A DNA stretch of 64,000 bases from Polyodon spathula (Eukaryota > Chordata > Actinopteri > Acipenseriformes > Polyodontidae): NCBI RefSeq assembly GCF_017654505.1, contig NC_054553.1, positions 1 to 64,000 on the forward strand. The letters are read 5' to 3'. Made by a program: the position numbers and the translations under genes. The notes below the pieces were generated by a model that was given only the letters and a program-made list of their open reading frames with translations, searched no databases and was not told the DNA's origin. Shown here piece after piece: positions 25,198 through 36,954 of this stretch; positions within the stretch are counted from its first letter, which is position 1; the number at the start of each line of letters is the position of its first letter.

Positions 25198-25990
25198 GTG
25201 GCAACCAGGCTGGCTGCCCCTCACATATGCACCCACTTTGAATTCAGCCAGAACACAATCACGCTGGCTGCCCTTCACATCTGCACCCGCTCTGAATTCA
25301 GCCAGACCACAATCAGGCTGGCTGCCCTTCACATCTGCACCAGATCTGAATCCAGCCAGACCACAACCAGGCTGGCTGCCCTTCACATCTGCACCTGCTC
25401 TGAATCCAGCCAGACCACAACCAGTCTGGCTGCCCTTCACATCTGCACCCTCTCTGAATTCAGCCAGACCACAACCAGGCTGGCTGCCCTTCACATCTGC
25501 ACCTGCTCTGAATCCAGCCAGACCACAACCAGACTGGTTGCCCTTCACATCTGCACCCTCTCTGAATTCAGCCAGACCACAACCAGGCTGGCTGCCCTTC
25601 ACATCTGCGCTCGCTCTGAATCCAGCCAGACCACAATCAGACTGGTTGCCCTTCACATCTGCACCCTCTCTGAATCCAGCCAGACCACAGCCAGGCTGGC
25701 TGCCCTTCACATCTGCGCTCGCTCTGAATCCAGCCAGACCACAATCAGACTGGTTGCCCTTCACATCTGCACCCTCTCTGAATCCAGCCAGACCACAGCC
25801 AGGCTGGCTGCCCTTCACATCTGCACCTGCTCTGAATGCAGCCAGACCACAACCAGTCTGGCTGCCCTTCACATCTGCACCCTCTTTGAATCCAGCCAGA
25901 CCACAACCAGTCTGGCTGCCCTTCACATCTGCACCCACTCTGAATTCATCCAGACCACAACCAGGCTGCCCTTCACAATGCACCAGATCT
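25198..25990. repeat. Minisatellite, 54-bp unit, about 15 copies
   Basis: The unit reads TCTGAATCCAGCCAGACCAC, then AACCAGGCTGGCTGCCCTTC, then ACATCTGCACCNNN (54 bp). Interior copies differ at a few fixed positions, and a 108-bp pair is repeated without change at 25607-25714 and 25715-25822. Outer copies are more diverged, and the last is shortened. 54 bp is 18 codons and the unit lacks stops, so three frames on two strands stay open for 259-272 codons. The minus-strand frame would give an 18-residue repeat containing ADVKGSQPGCGLAGFR. With three frames equally open I do not call a gene. Confidence 0.93.
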
Positions 25991-28164
25991 GAATACAGCC
26001 AGAATCCACTTACTTGACAGTAAGATGCTTAAAGGTTTTAACATTGTCTTCCTACTGTGATTTAGAGGACAGATCTCAAACCCCAATGCACTAGAGCAGA
26101 CATTATGAAAAGAGCTTTGAAACACACTTTAAACTTCAGTGTAAAATGTTGTCAGGGTGTTAACAGTGAAAAGATAGTTACAGGTAAGTTACTTTAAACA
26201 GTTGTAGCAGCACGCAGGGACTAACTCCACTGCTTACTCTTTAAGATGGATACAACATAACTGAAATCTATTAATTACGGAATATAATTATTTATGGAGT
26301 ACCTTTTGATTAGATTGCATTCAATAAAAAAGGAAAGTTGTTGTCAGTTGAGAGTCTAATAACTTTATTATCTTCACAGCAGGTCCTCACAAGCCTATTA
26401 TCACTGATGATAAAATTATGTTTAAGATACAAATCACTGCCAGAGGCTTCATTTCCTGAACATAAACTAACTGAATCTTAAATTTATCTAACTCTATCTA
26501 TATGTAAAAAACGAGCCACCCAGCTAAAAAACGGGTGACGTACTCATGAACACACCCATTTTATATTTAATCTAATTGGTCAGTCTAGTCATATAGGCAT
26601 ACTAATGAAGTGCTCTGAAGAAGCATTGCTAATGAACAAAATGGGAAGAGCTGGTAGCTACCTTGATTGCCTGATACCTTCATGAATCCCAGACTTACTG
26701 GAAGCTGTTCTGTGTCGTAGTTCATGATTTACCAAGCAGGGCTGTCACATCAGCTCAATATATTAGCTTTAATCCTGCATGACCTGGGGTAAGTAGTAGC
26801 TTAAAATGATGATTTTCACTACATTAAATGTTGTGTCTGCTCAAGTGTAAACCGTGTCTTGAAAGCTGCAGCTTTCGAGAAAGGAAAGACAATCTTTAAA
26901 AGGAAAGGCTGGTGCCAGCTGTGATCATCACTGCCTGATACAGTGTGAAGGACATGCCCGATGACAGATTCTTTTTTCCTAAGGCAACAGTTACTTCAAA
27001 TCTCTTTACTCCCAGTTTCTGTCATCAAACTTTCATGAACTGTGTCTCACCCATAGACAACTTTATTGTTCACATTTAGGGTCTGATTTCTAAAGGTCTT
27101 GATGCAATTTAAAAATGCATGTTCCATTCCCGTGATAGGAAGTGTCAGTAAACATGTCTTATTATTGATATGTTTTTTGGTACGATCTAAGTAAGAACTT
27201 TAATTTCCAGATATGGCTTTTTTCTTTATTTTATTGGTAGGTAGTTTTCTCCCTTATCTTCTTTGCAGAAGCCTTAAGCTGTTTTTATTTAACTTATAAA
27301 GCCTACACAGAACATGACAATATGATGCATTAAATGACTTTGACATTACTTAATTCATGGATCATTTACAATTCACCACAGCCTGTTAAAGGGCAAACGT
27401 CTAAATAGACCTGTACAAAATGCCCTGTGTTATCTGCTCTGTGGGTTCCCAGTGCCCTTTGCTGAAAGGATGTGTCCTTGAAGTACGGTTAGCATTCTGG
27501 TGTGTGATACTGCCTGGTGCATCATGAATGAATGAGTTCAGACAGCAGAGATCAGAGCTGCTTGTAGCAGTTACTAATGTTAAAGAGACTCATGTAATCA
27601 AGGCTCTTGGGCAGATCTATACAGATTGTACTAATGCACATGATTAGTGCACATGTTAAGTATGACAATTCTGGTTATAAATGTGTTTTAATAGACTTTC
27701 ATAGTTCTGAAAAGTGTCTTTATCTCATGTTTTTATGTTTCTTTGGAGCTTGTTGATGACATTCCAAGTATGGCTCATGTCCAGAAGAGATCCGCATGGC
27801 CTTACATTTCAACAGTATCAGTCCTTTTCAGAAAACTCAGCTACGCCAAAACCAGGAATTACAGAGATGGGGGCCACAGCCAGATGTGGCCATCCATCCC
27901 TATTCTAAAGTAATGTTCATGCATACTACATCAATACAAGTCACTGCAAATGCAACAGTGGCAATAGTAACATTCTAAAACATTAAATCAATCCTAGAAA
28001 CAGTTCAACACTTACAATATAGTCTATACCTAGAAAAAGAGAGTTAGTATTATCTGCTGCAGAAGCCTTGGTAAGCCAGGGCTATTTTATCATCACTGGG
28101 TTTAACTGTTTCATTTCGATTTTCTGCATGTAGGCTTGAAACGTGGTTGTAAAGCTGGTATATA
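25991..28164. other. Non-coding stretch without recognisable gene
   Basis: No coding region could be supported. Near 26508-26535 the blocks AAAAAACGAGCCACC and TAAAAAACGGGTGAC form a short imperfect duplication. Nothing else was recognised. Confidence 0.55.
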
Positions 28165-28330
28165 CAGTAGCTGTCAAAGTATTCACCCCCCTTGGACTTT
28201 TCCACATTTTATTGTATTACAACATGGAATCAAAATTGATTTAATTAGGAGTTTTTGCCACTGAGCAACACAAAAAAGTCCATAATGTCAAAGTGAAAAA
28301 TAAAATCTACAAATTATTCTAAATTAATCA
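28165..28330. mobile_element. Solitary Tc1/mariner-type transposon terminus
   Basis: The sequence begins with CAGTAGCTGTCAAAGTATTC directly after a TA dinucleotide (28163-28164), as expected for Tc1/mariner integration. It continues with CACCCCCCTTGGACTTTTCC, ACATTTTATTGTATTACAAC and a late AGTCCATAATGTCAAAGTG block, all typical of long Tc1-like inverted repeats of fishes. No transposase frame and no second terminus are present in the window, so this is a single-ended remnant. The family assignment rests on remembered similarity of the terminal sequence. Confidence 0.75.
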
Positions 28331-29146
<816 letters not shown>

Positions 29147-29733
29147 AATAAACACATTAAAACTGCAAGGTTGCAGCTAGTTTTAATAGATTAATGGCAT
29201 TTGTGCCTCTCTATTGTGTTAAGGCCTGTGCGGAGACAACATAATGCAAAGTTTAGATTAAAAAAAAAATGTTCATCCAGAGTTTAAGGCTGATTAATTA
29301 GCCCTTACACTCTCAGGATTGTTCCTGTCAGTTATTCTGTGATAATGAAAGAGAATATTGTTTAGTTACCTTGTATACCTTAGTGATCTAAGCAGAGGCA
29401 CATCAGGGGAGACAACCAGTCACTATTAATGTTCTGTAAGTCATGAAGAAGCAAGTCTGGATGCAAAACAATGTTCTCTCACTGGAATGATCAGACAACT
29501 AAAAGTGTGTGTGGGGGAGTTTTGCACAGTTGTGTTTCTGGGGTTAAAACAATTAACAAATTTAAAGGGTACATAAGAACCTTTTTATTTTATTGTTTTA
29601 CATTTTCCATGTGTTGCTACAACTGTTTATGTAAGGTGTGTGTACTGTTTTTTTGGTTTTACATTTTTTTTACCTTTTAAATGGCATTCCCTGCCTCAAG
29701 ATGGCTTTCCATGTACCCACTTGGACCTCTCAG

Positions 29734-29816
29734 AACTACATTTACCATCATCCCCCTGCTCACTGGTAAATCCATCTCAGTTACATATTTGAGCAGGAGG
29801 ATGATGGGAAATGTTA
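29734..29816. repeat. Hairpin: 24-bp inverted repeat with 29-bp loop
   Basis: The left arm (29734-29761, AACTACATTTACCATCATCC then CCCTGCTC) is complementary to the right arm (29791-29816, GAGCAGGAGGATGATGGG then AAATGTTA). About 22 of 24 positions pair, and the loop is 29 bp. Each arm carries an ACTACATTT(C/A)CCATCATCC-type sequence, related to the ZNF143 motif and to ends of some short DNA transposons. It could be the core of a palindromic MITE or a transcribed stem. No target duplication was identified. Confidence 0.7.
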
Positions 29817-32611
29817 ATGCTCTACTGCTAAATTGCTCTGCTGCTAAGGTTACCCTTGTGACTGTTTTGATTACCTAAATTATATGCAGATGTTCAATGC
29901 CACATTTCCATATGCACCGTGACAGCAGTCTTTGCATCTCACTCCCATAATGAATATGATGCATGACTCAATCTGCTGTATCCCTCTTGTAAATGAAACG
30001 AGGACGATTATATTTTGGTTCAGAAATAAATTCCACATCAACAAGAGCTTTTTACATGCTGTAGAACTGAAGTATTAAGATTTAAAAGTGGAGCCTGGGA
30101 TTACCCTCAGTGTTGTGATAAACAAGGAAATACAAAAATTAAAGAACAAAGTAATGATACAGCACCAATCAACAATGAACGAAATTCTCAGGTCTTTATG
30201 CCAAAAACAAAGAGTTCAGATATATGCATTTACTCTAGATCCGATGTTCTCAGTAGTGTTTTCCAGGTATTTGTAAGGTTAAAAACACTTGATTTGTCAT
30301 TAAAGAAATATTGGTATTTCATAAGTGTTGAGCTGCCCAACGAGTAGACCAGTTGCATCTAGTTAAATGTCTATTAGCATACAATAATTATCTAGTCATT
30401 CTTATAAATCTGATGTGTTAAATAACAAAAATAAAAGGCATCTTAATTACTTCTGTCCGTGTAAGAAGCCACCGAGTATATGGATTAGCCAGATATACGC
30501 AAATCCCCAAAGGTTTTGCTGGAAAGGCATGTGTTATGCACCTCTATGCAGTTCACTACATTGTCCTTGTTGTTTTTAAAGGCTAGAAGGTATTAGGACA
30601 TATCTTTACTGTAAACACTATTTGAACCTGTTGGGCAGCAGTGGCTGCTAATGCTTAAATACACTGCAATCTGTGGTAATGCTTAAGTAAACTGTAATCT
30701 CTGGTAAACACTCTTCAAATCATCACTTTTTGCTTCATTTTCAGCTACATATAATTTCAGTGTCAATGACTCTTGGGCTTCTTTAGAATGATTTATTTAG
30801 TCACATGGGATGGAACAAGAAGCTAATGCTTTTTATTCTATTAGTGGAGCTGAACTCTTAACCTAAGCTCTTGACATGTGATTCTTATGAGCACTAACTT
30901 TTAAAGGTGAACTGACAACACTGGGTATTAGCCAGATAAGCTGTTCCATTGATTTTAAATGTGTGCTTCATTTCAATTAAAGAGTTTATCATCTCCATTT
31001 ACTGTATCTGTACAAAAGCAAGGTTTAATGAGAGAGTCGTGTAAATCTCAATGCATTCCGTTTAAAACCCTTATCACCCATGTTAAGTTTATTCCCTATT
31101 CATTTCAAAACTATAAATACTTTTTTCCCCTTACCTTACTATTTAGAAGTCAGATCAGATCTCTGGCACTGACTCAACATAATTAGAGGTCTAAGTTTAA
31201 CAATCTAGCAGTATTGCACCTACACAGAACAATGCAGTCTCATAAAAACAAAGGGACTGGTGAGTTGTCAATCAAACATTGCATTCAGTATTTAAGACCC
31301 ATAGCATTTCAGAGCTTGCTTGTAACTAATAACTTTTCAGCCTCAATTAATCTATACTTTGCATATTTCACCTTCCATGAATAATTTTGGCTTGCGTTTC
31401 TAATCCAGTTTCACCACAAAAAATAATGCAATGAGACATTTATTGATGAATATAGTGTCAAGTCTTATTAATTAGGAAAGGCCTATTCCTTGCATGATCC
31501 TAGCATGTATTTCAATATCATATGCTGAATAACTTCATAACTAAGATCAAGAGAAACATATTCACTTGCAATCCCCTGTACAGTGTGGATTCTAAAGGAC
31601 ATTTGAGTTTCTGCAGTACTTGTGCAGTACTTTTATTACATGATCCATTAGCATGTCAAAATGTTTATGGCCATGCAATTTAATATGCACATTGATATTG
31701 TTTTATTAAGAAGAATGTTTTTTTGTTTTTTTTTCTCGAATCTGTTGTGTGTCAGTGAAAGCAACTTCCATAGTTTTAATGATTTTCTCTGGTGCTTTCT
31801 GAGAGAGCTTCTGCACAACAAGACACTGCTGCATGCTAGCTAAGGGATGAAAGTGTAACAGTGGAGAAGAGCTCTGTGGCATTTCAGGGTCTTCTCTGAC
31901 ATTGGAAATCTCCTGCAATGGAGTCTTCCTTGCCTTTACACTTTTATTTCTCTACTTAAGTGCCATTTTTAACTCATCTCCAAATAATAGCATTTAGCAT
32001 TTTCTCAGTTTATAAAAGCCCCTGATTTGGGCTACAACAGCTATGTGGAGCAGAGACAGTATCACTTTTGTTAAGTGTTCGGGCGTTTTAAATTTCATTA
32101 GGCATTTTTAAAGTCAATAGTATATATGACACATTGATCAATTGTTTAATTGCGCTTGACAAAAACAGTATGAGTCAACATGTCAGCAAGCTAGTTGTTA
32201 AAGTTAATAAACTGCAAAAACTTTTCTCTGCATAGTATATATGCTGGGCTGCTTTGCTTGTCTCGTTTTACTTTTTCTGCCCATTTATGCTGTCACCACT
32301 GATTTAAGATGCGCGCAGACTTCCAGCATTCAGAAAAGAAAAGTTCCTTAAGCTTTCATAAAATGAAAACTCCCGAGTAAACCATGTGTGTGGCAACTGC
32401 AAATTCAGCTGAAACTCTGTCCAATTCTCTTATAACTTCATAGAGAGTAAATGAGAGAGTCTATGGCACTCATTAAAGCGCTCCATGTGTCCAACACAAT
32501 TCAATCAGTGGTGGTAACTGTATTATTATCTCAGATTTCATGGGATCAAGCTCCAGCTCCCAGAGGCAGAACACTGCTGTAAGAGCAAGGTAAAAAAAGC
32601 TAGTGGACAAG
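29817..32611. other. Non-coding stretch without recognisable gene
   Basis: Frames are at most 75 codons. A short imperfect 28-bp duplication (AATGCTTAAATACACTGCAA, then AATGCTTAAGTAAACTGTAA) lies near 30649-30705. Nothing else was recognised. Confidence 0.55.
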
Positions 32612-33068
32612 AATAGAAGCACAAAGCCCTGCTCCAGCATGTGCAGCTGGGTCAGTGTGGAGCAGTATCACATGAGGAATGGAAGCACTAAGCCCTGCTC
32701 CAGCATGTGCAGCTGGGTCAGTGTGGAGCAGTATCACATGATGAATGGAAGCACTAAGCCCTGCTCCAGCATGTGCAGCTGGGTCAGTGTGGAGCAGTAT
32801 CACATGATGAATGGAAGCACTAAGCTCTGCTCCAGCATGTGCAGCTGGGTCAGTGTGGAGCAGTATCACATGAAGAATGGAAGCACTAAGCCCTGCTCCA
32901 TTATGTGCAGCTGGGTCAGTGTGGAGCAGTATCACTTGAAGAATGGAAGCACTAAGCCCTGCTCCAGCATGTGCAGCTGGGTTAGTGTGGAGAAGTATCA
33001 CATGAGGAATGGAAGCACTAAGCCCTGCTCCAGCATGTGCAGCTGGGTCAGTGTGGAGCAGTATCACA
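32612..33068. repeat. Minisatellite, 66-bp unit, 7 copies
   Basis: Seven units of 66 bp each read GAATGGAAGCACTAAGCCCT, then GCTCCAGCATGTGCAGCTGG, then GTCAGTGTGGAGCAGTATCA and CATGAN. Copies differ at one to four bases. 66 bp is 22 codons and the unit has no stop in at least one frame on each strand, which produces 168- and 170-codon frames on opposite strands. Both are interpreted as passive read-through of the repeat. Confidence 0.95.
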
Positions 33069-33940
33069 ATGTCCTGAGTGGCAGGATGAGGGGCTCTGAT
33101 ATACACTGTTGTTAAGGTATGCGTTGGAAACAGCCTTACAGTACATTCAGTCTATTACTTATGTTGTTACAGATATTGACTCTTCATTTGCTATACTGTA
33201 TATGAATGTTATAAACAGATATTATTATAGGATGCATGAATATAACCACAAACAATAGAAAAATTGATAGCTACTCTTTCAGGTTTTAGATCATCCCTTT
33301 TTTCTTCGTCAAGAAAGCTGATGAAAAAATCCAGTAGCTATGATGTGATTCAGCCATTTTGTTATAATGGGAAAATAATTATGCCACACTTGGAGAACTC
33401 TGTCCCGTTAGTAAATTGTGTTCATTATATCGTTATATCATGAACATGAAAACAACTATCCAAGTGGAGAACTTTGGGAACTTAGCCATTAGCCATTAAC
33501 ATGAGGAGGAGAGGCTGTTGAATACAACTCCCAATACGTAAGATGTTTGCAGATTCTTCTAAAGGTAAGAAAGTATTCACTGCATGTTAAACCAATAAAA
33601 CAAACTAGTACATCAGTATGAACTTGTATACTGATGCATTGCAAATGAAGTATGATGTGTAATTGCAAGTTGATAATATATTATAATTAATGACACTGGC
33701 ATCATCCCCATTTCTGTATTTACAGCATAACGAAGATGACCATGCTCTTTCCTTCCGTAGAGGAAGATGATGTCAGAACCTCATGGCTATGTATGCACTC
33801 TTTCCATTGGGCTCAAATACAAGACGAATGTATCATTTCTAAGAAAACAGAGAAGAGTAGTACAACTACAAACCACAGCATACATTCAAGGGAAACATTT
33901 TAATGAATACAGGTAAATGTCATTGTTTTTTTTTATTATA
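33069..33940. other. Non-coding stretch
   Basis: No frame over 60 codons and no recognised element. A T-run at 33925-33934 immediately precedes the SINE. Confidence 0.55.
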
Positions 33941-34190
33941 GGAGGCAGTGTGGTCCAGTGGTTAAAGTCCAGGGCTTGTAACCAGAAGGTCACCGATTTA
34001 AATCCCACCTCTTCCACTGACTGACTCACTGTGTGACCCTAAGCAAGTCACTTGTGCTCCATCCTTCCGATGAGATGTTAAATCAATGTCCTATTGTAAG
34101 CTACTCTGCATATAATGCTGTACACAACATACGTCTGTAAAGAGCTTTGTGATGGTGGTCCACTATGAAAGGCGCTATATAAAAATAAAG
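33941..34190 (+). mobile_element. CORE/V-SINE-type retroposon with L2-like tail
   Basis: A tRNA-like head carries an A box (TGGTCCAGTGG, 33951-33961) and a decayed B box (GATTTAAATCC, 33995-34005). It is followed by a central block, CTGTGTGACCCTAAGCAAGT then CACTT, much like the conserved core shared by MIR and other vertebrate CORE/V-SINEs. The 3' end (GTAAAGAGCTTTGTGATGG then GGCGCTATATAAAAATAAAG) is of the type shared with L2-clade LINEs, whose enzymes would move it. The element is nearly full length at about 250 bp. A clear target duplication could not be fixed because both flanks are A/T-rich. Confidence 0.8.
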
Positions 34191-34940
34191 CTGTTATGTT
34201 ATTAGAGAACGTCCATGTATACAGCACAAGGACAGACTGCAGTTATACACTATGTGACTTTTATCTAAATAAACTATTTCTCCTAAAGCACGCAAATGTT
34301 TAGGCTGGTACATGAAAGAGGGTAATATAACAAATGAACACAAATAAAACTGCATGTTTCTGAACTAATAGCTTCAGATAAGTGGACCATCACAGCCTTG
34401 TTGAGCAGAGTTCCTCTTGCTGTGGAAGGTCTTCTGTGAGCTGTCCTTGGCCTCAGGCTCACAGATTGTGCCTCTGTGGCATACGGCAATGTTAAGCAGT
34501 ACATTTTAAAGTGATACAGCTCTCACACGCCCTTTATTCTGCTTTGTTTGCTGCTCACTGAGCTGTGCATTAAAGAGCTGCAGAGTCCAGCAGCCTAAGC
34601 CATTGCCTAGCTACAGTATGCCATACCACAATGTACTGTCACAATTATCTGCAGCATTGCTGACATGCACACTCTCAAAGGGGAGCTCATTTCAATTGTG
34701 CACATCCCTCCCAATTCCTATCCTCTCTCTGAGCATTGCAAAAACAAAATTAATTGCAGAACAAATGAAAACCGGACTGCTGCTGCTGCTGCTACTAGGT
34801 CTTCAAAGATGGGAGGATGCATGTTTCATAGTCATTTAAATCTTGCAACCATTTTTGCAAAAAGGGTCTGTGGTGTTTGAAAATTCCACCACTGACTTCA
34901 AATGAAAACTGCTAATGAATTTCTAATGTTTGGGGGTGAG
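34191..34940. other. Non-coding stretch
   Basis: Short overlapping frames up to 78 codons, none recognised. A (CTG)5-like run sits near 34780-34795. No other feature. Confidence 0.55.
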
Positions 34941-35694
34941 CAGGAAAGGAAGGTGTTCCTGTATAGTATACAGGGCACCGGTGTGATGTGTGGGTTATGA
35001 AAGGAAGGTGTTCCTGTATAGTATATAGTATATCACCGGTGTGATGTGTGGGTTATGAAAGGAAGGCGTTCCTGTATAGTATATAGTATATCACCGGTGT
35101 GATGTGTGGGTTATGAAAGGAAGGTGTTCCTGTATAGTATATAGTATATCACCGGTGTGATGTGTGGGTTATGAAAGGAAGGCGTTCCTGTATAGTATAT
35201 AGTATATCACCGGTGTGATGTGTGGGTTATGAAAGGAAGGTGTTCCTGTATAGTATATAGTATATCACCGGTGTGATGTGTGGGTTATGAAAGGAAGGTG
35301 TTCCTGTATAGTATATAGTATATCACCGGTGTGATGTGTGGGTTATGAAAGGAAGGCGTTCCTGTATAGTATATAGTATATCACCGGTGTGATGTGTGGG
35401 TTATGAAAGGAAGGTGTTCCTGTATAGTATATAGTATATCACCGGTGTGATGTGTGGGTTATGAAAGGAAGGCGTTCCTGTATAGTATATAGTATATCAC
35501 CGGTGTGATGTGTGGGTTATGAAAGGAAGGTGTTCCTGTATAGTATATAGTATATCACCGGTGTGATGTGTGGGTTATGAAAGGAAGGCGTTCCTGTATA
35601 GTATATAGTATATCACCGGTGTGATGTGTGGGTTATGAAAGGAAGGTGTTCCTGTATAGTATATAGTATATCACCAGTGTGATGTGTGGGTTGT
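34941..35694. repeat. Minisatellite, 58-bp unit, 13 copies, with alternating variants
   Basis: Units start at 34999 and then every 58 bp to 35637, after one shorter first copy. Each reads GAAAGGAAGGYGTTCCTGTA, then TAGTATATAGTATATCACCG, then GTGTGATGTGTGGGTTAT. Copies are almost identical except one base, Y, which runs T-C-T-C-T-T-C-T-C-T-C-T along the array. The unit contains the 8-bp palindrome CACCGGTG. Such low divergence implies very recent expansion or continual homogenisation. Confidence 0.96.
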
Positions 35695-36954
35695 TCTGGG
35701 AATCATATTCACTGCCAATTCATATTTTACTTCAATTAATATTAAATAATTTGAGAGATTTGTTTAATCAAGCAGTGCCTTGTGGCAAACTGCAAATCTG
35801 TTGCCATCAGGGCAGGGTGTGTGTGCAGGGTCTGCTGCTTCGTCTCATTGGATTAACGAGGATTATGTGGGATTGATACTCTTCAGTATTTCTTCTGAAT
35901 AAGTGAGTTTTCATTTTATTTTAACTGTATTACTTCTACCTGAACTGTTGGGATTCGGAAGCACCAGCTCTGAAATGAAACTGTAGAATTTAATTAAAAA
36001 ACAAACAAACAACAGATAACTGTTTAATAAAGTAATACATACATGAATAATAAATACAAAAGAAAACTCAACAAAATAAATTCAACAAAGAAAATGACAA
36101 CCCAACGTGTCACAGAACCATACAGCTGAACTTAGATGTCACAAATGCATGTTTAATTCATTGTTCCTACATTGAAAATGTGATGCATATCAAAGCCTTC
36201 TTGTCATAAAGCAGCATTTTCCCTGTCCTGGTGAAAGCTTGTATTTTTAAATAAACAATCCATGTGGATAATTCAATGGGACAATTGGAGTCTAGTGCCA
36301 CTGGTTGGGTGCTATATAGACTAGCTGATACAATTGTTCTGCCGATGGAAGGGGACTTGTTCACTGCAAGCGATTACATACACAGAGAAAATGTATTGAT
36401 GCCTTTTGCTGTAACGGTATTACTCCAAAAAGCAGCTTTAATCTTCAGGCTGGTACAGCTTCAGTTCTGATCACATGGCACCCACATCCTAAACCACAGT
36501 TCACGTTTTCATAATTAAGGAGTTGAGTCATAAATGCTTCACAGACTGAGTAACTTGCCTGATGAAGGTTGGGGTGACAAAGTAATTGAGCATGCACTGA
36601 CTAGTACATTTTACTAAGGTATCGTGGGGATAGTTAATTGCTCCATTAGAAATGTTACATTTCTGTCTGAATTCACTTTACCACATACATTATTTCCATG
36701 ACATGTTTTTTATTATAATGTAATGCCATTGACTTGAAACTGCAGAAAATGATCTTGAATAATACGTTAGTGTCAAGAATCGTTTAATTTGTACAGCAAA
36801 AGATAGCTCTTAATGGAGCAGATGAGCTAAGATTATCCACGCCTTTCAAATGGATTCAACAAAGACTAATGATCCATGTAATGGTAAGACAATACAGTCT
36901 ATAGTGTCTCTCTAAATTCAGCTTTGTCCTTGAGGGGTGGCAGCTGCCATTCAA
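35695..36954. other. Non-coding stretch
   Basis: An A-rich block at about 35995-36110 (AAACAAACAAAC, AATAAATAC) may be the decayed tail of a retroposon, but no body was recognised. Frames are at most 68 codons. Confidence 0.5.

Noticed and set aside
25165..25983. 272-codon minus-strand frame and the two 260-codon plus-strand frames as repeat-protein genes
   Set aside because: All three are open only because the 54-bp unit is stop-free and a multiple of 3. None has a non-repeat domain, splice context or recognisable similarity.
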